A stretch of DNA of 64,000 nucleotides, taken from positions 310,001 to 374,000 of the forward strand of contig CAWHEX010000009.1 of NCBI GenBank assembly GCA_963828625.1, in the 5' to 3' direction. Shown piece by piece: positions 57,261 through 64,000 of this stretch. Source of the stretch: PALSA-894 sp963828625. GTDB taxonomy: Bacteria; Pseudomonadota; Alphaproteobacteria; Rhizobiales; Xanthobacteraceae. The first letter of the stretch is position 1. Each line of letters starts with the position of its first letter. Below the pieces are notes generated by a model. It was not told where the DNA came from, made no database searches, and saw only the letters and a list, made by a program, of their open reading frames with translations. The position numbers and the translations under genes were made by a program.

Positions 57261-58386
57261 TCGCGCTTGCCCGCACGTCCACGCATTCTCGTCGTCGCGC
57301 TGCGCCGGCTTGGCGACGTTCTGCTCACTACGCCGCTGATCCGCAGCCTCAAGCGCGCGTGGCCGGACGCCGTGATCGAGGTGCTGGTATTCCGCGGCAC
57401 CGAAGGAATTCTCGCGGGCAATCCGGATATTGCCGAAGTTATCGCGTTGCCGGAGCGATCATCGGCGGGCGAGGGCTTCGCACTGCTGCGCCGACTATGG
57501 CGCACTTACGATCTCGCGCTCTCGACGCAATCGGGCGATCGGCCGACGCTGTTCGCCTGGGCGGCGGGCCACCGCAGCGCAGGCTTTGTCGATGCGCAGG
57601 GCGTCGTGGCGTGGATCAAGCGGCTCGCGCTCGATTGTCCGGTCGCGGTCGCGGACGGACTACATCGCGTCCACGAGGTGCTGCGCCTCGCGGAGGCGAT
57701 CGGTGTGACGCCAGTGCCCGAGGTCGTCGTGCCGAAGAGTGAGACGCAGCGTCGGCATCGCGCCCGATCGCGCCTATGCGGTGATCCATGCGGCGCCGAT
57801 GTACCGTTACAAGCGCTGGACGACGGACGGCTGGCGGGCGCTTGCCGCTGCGCTTGATGCGCGTGGGCTCGCGGTGATTGCGACCGGTGGTCCGGACGAT
57901 CGCAGCTATCTCGATGAGATCTGGGCGGGTCAGCCGCAAGTGCGCCGCGTCGACGGTGCGCTTGCATGGTCAGAACTGTCGTCTCTTATACGTGGCGCGC
58001 GTGTCTATGTTGGCCCAGACACGTCGGTGACGCATCTCGCGGCCGCGACCGGTGTGCCGACCGTCGCGCTCTACGGCCCGACCGATCCGCGCCTGTGGGG
58101 TCCGTGGTCGGCTGGCGGGCTCGACCGCGCATGGGAGGCGGCGGGCACGATCCAGAACCAGCGCAATGTCTGGCTGGTGCAGAATCCGCCCGCATGTCCG
58201 TACAATATTTTTCCGTGCCAGCAGGAAGGCTGCCTGCGCCACCGCGACAGCCACAGTCAGTGCCTTGACGAACTCACGGTGGCGCAAGTGCTTTCCGCGG
58301 TCGACGCGGCACTTGCGGCGGGTGAACGCGGCGGTGCCGCGCTATGGTGGCGCGCAGAGCTAAACGCCGCTATTGAAACGCCATGA
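57257..58386 (+). CDS. family 9 glycosyltransferase, heptosyltransferase-like (two frameshifts)
   Basis: About 375 residues if extra bases near 57270-57277 and 57741-57750 are removed. GTG 57257 then overlaps the ligase stop (GTGA); without the first repair the start would be TTG 57267. PRILVVALRRLGDVLLTTPLIRSL, HAAPMYRYKRWTTDGW and VGPDTSVTHLAAATGVPTVALYG are heptosyltransferase motifs. A Cys-rich tail (CPYNIFPCQQEGC) is present. It is a third GT9 gene besides waaC and waaF, probably for an outer-core sugar. Confidence 0.8.
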
Positions 58387-58402
58387 CCCGCACCGCCGCC
58401 CG

Positions 58403-60310
58403 ATGCTGAAAATCCCGACGCTCACGTCGCGCCAGTACCTGATCGTCGCGCACGACCTGCTCGCGACGGCGGCGGCAATCGTTGCGAGCTTCTACATTCG
58501 CTTCGAGTGGGTGGGTCTGGAAGCGCGCTATGATATGTTGCTGCGCATCCTGCCGGCGTTCGTGGTCTATGCGGGCTTCATCTATTTCTTGTTCGGCCTG
58601 CACGCCGCGAAGTGGCGTTTCACGTCGCTGCCGGACCTCTACAACATCGCGCGCGCCTCGGCGGTGCTGGCCGTTTCGCTGCTCGTGCTCGACTACGTGC
58701 TTGTGTCGCCGCAGGCGCTGGGTGCGTTTTTCTTCGGCAAGACCACCATCATTCTCTACTGGCTTTTGCAGATGGCGTTCCTCGCCGGTTCGCGCATCGC
58801 CTACCGCCAGTTCCGCTATGTGCGCACGCAGCAGCTTTCGCGCGGCGGCGATGCGGCGCCGACGCTGATCCTCGGGCGCGCGGCCGATGCCGAAGTCCTG
58901 CTGCGGGCAATCGAAAGCGGTGCGGTGAGCCGCATTCGCCCGGTCGGCATCCTTTCGCCGTCGATCGCCGATCGCGGACAGTCGATGCGCGGCGTTCCCG
59001 TGGTCGGCAGTCTCGACGATCTCGAACAGGTCGTGCGCGACGCGGAAGCGCGCGGCACGCATGTGGCGCGGCTGATCTTCACGCCGTCCGCGCTGGTGCC
59101 GGACGTCGCGCCGGAATCGACCCTGATGCGGGCGCGCCGCCTTGGGCTTCAGACCAGCCGACTGCCGACGCTCACCGAAGGCGGCGAGGCGTTGCAGCTT
59201 GCGCCGGTCGCGGTCGAAGACCTGCTGCTGCGGCCGAGCGTGAGCATCGACTATGCGCGGCTCGAACAGGTCGTGCGCGGCAAAGCCGTCATCGTCACCG
59301 GCGGTGGCGGCTCGATCGGCGCCGAAATCTGCGACCGTGTGGTGACGTTCGGCGCGGCGCGGCTACTCGTCGTGGAGCATTCCGAGGTCGCGCTGTATAC
59401 CATCATCGAAACGCTGCGCGCCAAGGGCGCGAGCGCCGAGATCGACGGCCGTATCGCGGATGTGCGCGACCGCGAGCGCATAATGGCAGTGTTCGCGGAC
59501 TTCAAGCCCGAGATCGTGTTTCACGCGGCCGCGCTCAAGCACGTTCCGCTGCTCGAACGCGACTGGGGCGAGGGCATCAAGACCAACGTGTTCGGCTCGG
59601 TGAACGTCGTCGACGCCGCGGTTGCGGCCGGCGCAACCGCGCTGGTGATGATCTCGACCGACAAGGCGATCGAGCCGGTTTCGGTGCTCGGCGCGACCAA
59701 GCGGCTCGCCGAAATGTATGCGCAGGCGCTCGATGCCGATTTCGTGCGCGTGCGCGGCAGCCGCGCGATGCGGTTGATCGCGGTGCGCTTCGGCAATGTG
59801 CTCGCCTCGAACGGCTCGGTGGTGCCGAAATTCAAGGCGCAGATCGAGGCGGGCGGCCCGGTCACCGTCACGCACCCCGACATGCTTCGCTACTTCATGA
59901 CCATCCGCGAAGCCTGCGACCTCGTGGTCACGGCGGCGAGCCACGCGCTGCAGGCCAACCAAACCGACGTGTCGGTCTACGTGCTCAACATGGGTCAGCC
60001 GGTGAAGATCGTGGAACTTGCCGAGCGTATGATCGCGCTCTCCGGGCTTGAGCCCGGCCGCGACATCCGCATCGAGTTCACGGGCATCCGACCGGGCGAG
60101 CGGCTGCACGAAATCCTGTTCGCGCGTAACGAACCGATCGTCGAGATCGGCATCGCGGGTATCGTGGCGGCGAAGCCGGACAACCCGTCGGTCGACTCGA
60201 TGCGCCGCTGGCTCGCGACGCTGGAGCAGGGCCTCGCGCGCAACGACCGCTCGGTGATCTACGGCGTGTTGCGCGATGCGGTGCCGGATTTTCGCGGCGA
60301 AGCGGCCTGA
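58403..60310 (+). CDS. membrane-bound nucleotide-sugar 4,6-dehydratase, WbpM/CapD-like
   Basis: A 635-residue protein. Four N-terminal spans (about 10-115) and a second nucleotide-binding-like region precede the SDR dehydratase domain from about 300: VIVTGGGGSIGAEI, FHAAALKHVPLLE and STDKAIEPVSVLGATKR with the Lys used in this family in place of a Tyr-x3-Lys motif. It probably converts UDP-GlcNAc to UDP-4-keto-6-deoxy-GlcNAc. ATG 58403 is preferred to TTG 58373. It overlaps the convergent epimerase-type gene by 52 bp. Confidence 0.87.
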   Translation: MLKIPTLTSRQYLIVAHDLLATAAAIVASFYIRFEWVGLEARYDMLLRILPAFVVYAGFIYFLFGLHAAKWRFTSLPDLYNIARASAVLAVSLLVLDYVLVSPQALGAFFFGKTTIILYWLLQMAFLAGSRIAYRQFRYVRTQQLSRGGDAAPTLILGRAADAEVLLRAIESGAVSRIRPVGILSPSIADRGQSMRGVPVVGSLDDLEQVVRDAEARGTHVARLIFTPSALVPDVAPESTLMRARRLGLQTSRLPTLTEGGEALQLAPVAVEDLLLRPSVSIDYARLEQVVRGKAVIVTGGGGSIGAEICDRVVTFGAARLLVVEHSEVALYTIIETLRAKGASAEIDGRIADVRDRERIMAVFADFKPEIVFHAAALKHVPLLERDWGEGIKTNVFGSVNVVDAAVAAGATALVMISTDKAIEPVSVLGATKRLAEMYAQALDADFVRVRGSRAMRLIAVRFGNVLASNGSVVPKFKAQIEAGGPVTVTHPDMLRYFMTIREACDLVVTAASHALQANQTDVSVYVLNMGQPVKIVELAERMIALSGLEPGRDIRIEFTGIRPGERLHEILFARNEPIVEIGIAGIVAAKPDNPSVDSMRRWLATLEQGLARNDRSVIYGVLRDAVPDFRGEAA

Positions 60311-61221
60311 ATCATTTCGGCGATCGCAGTTCGCGTATCGACGAGCGGCGTCCAGCCCGCGGCGCGCAGCTTGGACGCATCGACAACAAGTGAGCCGGCG
60401 AGGCGATGGAAGGCATCGCGTTTGCCGATCAATCCGAGTGCGGCGCCGAGCAGCCCCGGCGGTACAGAAACAAGTCCGGGCTCGCGGCCCGAATGCGGCG
60501 CGCATCATTGCGACAAGCTCCGCCACTGTAATCGCGTCCGGATCGGCGACGAGGAAGGTCTCGTTCGCGGCGCGTGCGCTTTCCAGCGCGAACCGCACGG
60601 CTGTCGATCAGATTGTCGAGCGCGAGCAGCGAGCGCCGGTTCTGGAACGCGCCAAACGGAAGTGGCATCGGGGATGCGGCAAGCCGTATCAGGCTCGCGA
60701 GGTTCCCCTTCGCGCCGGGACCGTAGACCAGCCCGGGCCGCAAGATCGTGAACGGCACGCCGGACGCACGCACCGCCGCCTCGGCGGCGAGCTTGGCGCG
60801 TCCATAGGCGTCGGTCGGACGCGGCTCGTCGGTCTCGCGCAGCGGCTGATCGGCGGCAGCGCCAGCCTGCGCACGCGTGGAGGAGATGAACACCAGCCGC
60901 TTTACGTTCGCCGCGGCCGCGGCGCGTGCAAGTTCCGCGACGGCCAGATGGTTCACGCGGTCGTAGGTCGCGTCGGGAATGCGACGTCCGACATGCGCGA
61001 TCGCCGGCAAGATGCACGACCGCGTCGATGCCCTCCACCAGCGGCCGCCAGTCCACCGGCCGCGCGAGATCGGGCATGGCGACGATTTCGGTGCCGGCGG
61101 GGAAATTCAGCCCGCGACGTTCGCGCGCGGCGGCGCGCACCGTGTATCCGGCCTGCGCCAGCTCCATCGTCAGTGGCCAGCCGATGAAGCCCGACGCGCC
61201 CGTGACGAGCAGCCGCGTCAC
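60259..61221 (-). CDS. NAD-dependent epimerase/4-keto-reductase, WbpV/WreQ-like (three frameshifts)
   Basis: About 319 residues after removing extra bases near 61004-61007, 60603 and 60488-60490. GTG 61221 overlaps the WecA-like stop. TRLLVTGASGFIGWPL binds NAD(P); VFISSTRAQAG and DAYGRAKLAAE hold the Ser and Tyr/Lys; LRPGLVYGPGAKGN and LLALDNLID follow. Beside WbpM- and WbpL-like genes it most likely reduces UDP-4-keto-6-deoxy-GlcNAc to UDP-QuiNAc. Its last 52 bp overlap the opposite gene. Confidence 0.78.
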
Positions 61222-62244
61222 CGTTTCCCTCGCGCGAAGGTCAGCAGCAGCCATGCGACCAGCGCGCTGCCGAGCGCGAGCGTCGCAAGGTCGACGCGAG
61301 GGTCGGGCTCGATCACGCTCACCAGCGCGAGCGCCGCGAGCGAAACATTGAGCACGAAGACGCGCACGACGATTTCCGGCACCGAGAAACCGCCGTCGGT
61401 CGCGCGCTGATAGAAGTGCGTGCGGTGCGCCTGCCAGATCTTTTCGCGCTTCGCGATGCGGCGTCCGAGCGTGATCGTCGCGTCGGCGAGATAGTAGAGC
61501 GGCAGCAGCAGTGCCGCCACGAGATGACCACGTCCGGCCAGCATGAGCAGTCCCCAGCCGAGCAGGAGACCGATCGGCAGGCTTCCGACGTCGCCGAGAA
61601 ACAGCCGCGCGGTCGGGCGGTTGAACGGCGCAAACCCGATCATCGCGCCCAGAAGGCCAACTGCCATGATCACGGCCGCCGCCGGTGCGCCGCCGATCAG
61701 TCCGATCAATGCCACGGCCGCCGATACCGGCACGACCTCGGCGACCGTCATCCAGTCGAGGCCATCCATGAAGTTCATGAGATTGATGAACCAGACGCCA
61801 CCGATCACGACGAGCACGCGCTCGGCCAACTGCGGGAAGCTGCGGCACGATCCTGAAATCCGCCGGTAGTGCCGCGACAACGACTCCGGCCGCAAGAATC
61901 TGCATCAGGAGCCGCGGCGCGGGGTGAAGCCCGCGCGTGTCGTCGAGCGCGCCGATGAGAGCGAGCAGGGCGCTGGCGAGCGAGACGACGAGCAGTTGTC
62001 CGTTGGCTGTTATGCCGGCCAGCCACGCTCCGAGCCATGCGCTCGCGAGCGTCGCAGCGATCACCGCGATGCCGCCGCCCTGCGGCGTCGGCTCCTTGTG
62101 GGACGAACGCGCATTGACGCGCGCCAGCGCATAGCGGGCAAAATGCGGCCGCAGTGCCAGGATCAGTCCCGCGCTCACCGCTACTGCGACGATGAGCACG
62201 AGTCCGAGCGCACTCAAGGGTATCGTGGCTGCGGCGTCCCCCAA
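61218..62244 (-). CDS. undecaprenyl-phosphate sugar-1-phosphate transferase, WecA/WbpL-like (one frameshift)
   Basis: About 341 residues after removing one base of the CCC/GGG run at 61834-61836. It is a multi-span protein (about ten). The MraY-family motifs are HKEPTPQGGGIAV near 49-61, ALIGALDDTRGL, FINLMNFMDGLDWMTVAE, and RLFLGDVGSLPIGLLLGW; the loop KIWQAHRTHFYQRA also fits. It starts O-chain or capsule synthesis by loading a sugar phosphate onto the lipid carrier. With the WbpV- and WbpM-like neighbours the sugar may be QuiNAc. Confidence 0.85.
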
Positions 62245-62311
62245 CCTTACCTCCGTCGCCAGTGCGGGATTTTTAAGCTAAAGCGGGCCGTTGTCGATTG
62301 GCCCGGGGGCA

Positions 62312-63426
62312 ATGCCCAAACTTCTTTATCTCGTGACCGAGGACTGGTTTTTCGCCTCGCATTTCCTGCCGATGGCGCGGACCGCGCGTGCGGCTGGTTT
62401 CGAGGTTGTGGTCGCGACCCGCGTGCGCAATCACGCCGCGCATATTGAGGCCGAAGGTTGCCGTATCGTGCCGCTTCAAGGCGAGCGCAGCAGCCTCGGG
62501 CCGCTGGCAATTCTGCGCGAGTTTTTCCGTATCGCGAGCGTCGTGCTGGCCGAGCGGCCGGACATCGTGCACTGCATCGCGTTGCGCATGGTCGCGCTCG
62601 GCGGACTTGCGGCGCGTCTTGGCGGGGCAAAGCGGCTTGTGCTCGCGCCGACCGGGCTCGGGCTGTTGTGGAGCGAGGACAGTGCGGTCAATCGCGTGGC
62701 GCGCGCCATACTGCGCCTCGTGATCGGGAAGTGGCTGCGCCGCAGCGACACACGCTATCTGTTCGAGAACACCGACGACCCGCGCGAGTTCGGCCTGGAG
62801 AACGCGGCCGGCGGTGACGATCGTGCCGGGCGCGGGCGTCGATCCGGAGGATTTTCCGCCGGTGCCCGAACCGCCTGCGCCCCCGCTCAAGGTCGCGGTG
62901 GTTGCGCGCATGATCGAGGCGAAGGGAATCGCGGACGCGGTCGCGGCCGTGCGGCGCGCGCGCGAACTCGGCGCGCCGGTCGAACTCGATCTCTACGGCG
63001 CACCGGACCCTTCAAACCGCCGCTCCTGCGGCGAGGCGGACCTAAAGCGCTGGTCGGCCGAGCCGGGCATCCAATGGCATGGGGCTGTCACGGATGTGCC
63101 GGAGGTCTGGCGGACGCATCACGTGGGGATGCTGCTGACCTGGTATCGCGAAGGTGTTCCGCGCAGCCTGATCGAGGCTGCGGCCTCCGGGCGGCCGATC
63201 GTGACGACGGATTCGCCCGGCTGCCGCGATCTGGTCCGAAACGACCGCGAGGGCATCCTCGTCCCGCTGCGCGACGTCGAGGCGGCGGCGCGGGCTCTGG
63301 TCGAACTTGCCAGTGACGCCAACCTGCGCGAGCGTCTGGGAGCGTGCCGCTCACGCGCGTTTCGAGGCGCACTATACGGAGGCTGCCGTGCGTCAGGCGG
63401 TGGGAACCGCGTACGCGACATTTTGA
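62312..63426 (+). CDS. family 4 glycosyltransferase (two frameshifts)
   Basis: About 370 residues after removing extra bases near 62803-62810 and 63342-63347. The N-terminal domain (PKLLYLVTEDWFFASHFLPM) and the repaired C-terminal domain (VTIVPGAGVDPEDFPP, VARMIEAKGI, WYREGVPRSLIEAAASGRPIV) form a GT-B fold with the family's EGVPRSLIEA donor motif. The repaired end is AAVRQAVGTAYATF with the stop at 63424-63426. It likely adds a sugar to the lipid-linked intermediate begun by the WecA-like enzyme. Confidence 0.8.
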
Positions 63427-63593
63427 CCTGTAATCTATTGATTCAAAACGTGTTCGGGGTTAGGCCCTGCGCGCGGTCGCCATGCGCCGGGCAGCGTGCT
63501 AGAGCGTTTCCCGGGTGATGCGGGAGCCGCTCAGGAAGCGGCGATTTTGCGCGCGACACGCTCGCGCAGCAGCTTGGGGGATGCACGGTTCGC

Positions 63594-64000
63594 ATGACTG
63601 AGGCCGGGAAGGACACGCCGGTTCGCATCGGCGTCATCGGCGTCGGGATCATGGGCAGCAATCATGCCCGTGTGCTCGCCGATCTGCCGGGCGTGACTGT
63701 CGTTGCCATCGCGGACCCTTCCGCCTCGCACCGCGAGCTTTTGGCTCAGATCGTCGGCTGCAAGGTGTGCGACGACACCGAAGCACTGCTCGCGCTTGGT
63801 ATCGACGCGGCCGTTGTCGCGGCGCCAACCCATCTGCATCACGAAATCGCGCTGACCTGCATCAAGCGCGGCGTGCATGTGCTGGTCGAGAAGCCGATCG
63901 CCTCCAATGTCGAGGAAGGCCGCGCCATCGTGGCGGCGGCCGAGCGCGCCGGCGTGGCACTGATGGTCGGTCATGTTGAGCGTTTCAATCCGGCGGTGCA
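63594..64000 (+). CDS. Gfo/Idh/MocA-family oxidoreductase, N-terminal part only
   Basis: It runs off the right edge, with 135 residues visible. RIGVIGVGIMGSNHARVL is the NAD(P) loop, APTHLHHEIALTCI and HVLVEKPIASNVEEG carry the EKP motif of the family, and GVALMVGHVERFNPAV is a typical following segment. In surface-sugar loci such enzymes oxidise nucleotide sugars at C3 (as in WbpB/WlbA). The exact substrate needs the missing C-terminal half. Confidence 0.85.
   Translation, partial: MTEAGKDTPVRIGVIGVGIMGSNHARVLADLPGVTVVAIADPSASHRELLAQIVGCKVCDDTEALLALGIDAAVVAAPTHLHHEIALTCIKRGVHVLVEKPIASNVEEGRAIVAAAERAGVALMVGHVERFNPAV

Noticed and set aside
44510..63426. A decayed, horizontally acquired polysaccharide island, suggested by the density of broken frames
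   Set aside because: The broken genes keep all motifs and normal lengths after single-base repair, base composition is like the rest of the window, and no transposase or integrase is present.

Overview
The window is GC-rich bacterial DNA with the gene style of an alphaproteobacterium of the order Hyphomicrobiales (Rhizobiales), probably near Xanthobacteraceae/Nitrobacteraceae. That placement is an inference from protein character, many ABC and Bug/TRAP solute-binding proteins, and a characteristic palindromic intergenic repeat. No rRNA, tRNA, CRISPR array, prophage, insertion sequence or replication origin was seen.

Region 1 (1-9.6 kb) holds catabolic genes. There is the 3' end of an AbgB-like M20 amidohydrolase, then a minus-strand operon (2-hydroxyacid dehydrogenase, orphan Bug binding protein, LigI-like amidohydrolase, M20 deacylase). 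Divergent from it is a class II aldolase coupled to an orphan NMT1-type binding protein. Next come a small secreted Kazal-like protein, a DUF1932 dehydrogenase, and a catechol 2,3-dioxygenase/FlK-like thioesterase pair.

Region 2 (9.7-28.5 kb) is a nitrogen-scavenging block. A near-consensus sigma-54 promoter with an NtrC-like palindrome precedes urtABCDE (urea ABC importer). The urease genes follow (ureD, ureA, ureB, a GFA-family gene, ureC, a small membrane protein, ureE, ureF, a DUF3995-like membrane protein, ureG). ureG is translationally coupled to a DUF2848 gene, which is coupled to an amidase. A second branched-chain-type ABC importer ends the block.

Region 3 (28.5-42.4 kb) handles organic and sugar acids. 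It has an FCD/GntR regulator, a DctPQM TRAP importer, a carbohydrate ABC importer with an SDR and a UxaA-type dehydratase, then L-idonate 5-dehydrogenase, gluconate 5-dehydrogenase and a fumarylacetoacetate hydrolase-family enzyme. The same GTAACATGTT palindrome lies before the TRAP operon and before the carbohydrate ABC operon.

Region 4 (42.4-64 kb) is a cell-envelope locus. It has an MsbA-like exporter, an MBOAT/SGNH acyl-transfer pair, galE, waaC, waaF, hldD, hldE, several glycosyl- and methyltransferases, an O-antigen ligase-like protein, and a WbpM/WbpV/WbpL-like trio that would make and load UDP-QuiNAc. The window ends inside a Gfo/Idh/MocA oxidoreductase.

A caution applies to the whole annotation. 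I count about 25 single-base frameshifts, nearly all behaving as one extra base, in otherwise full-length genes: four between 18 and 23.5 kb, one near 36.85 kb and about twenty between 44.5 and 63.4 kb. They look like uncorrected sequencing insertions rather than gene decay. Affected genes are given as whole genes with the shift sites noted.
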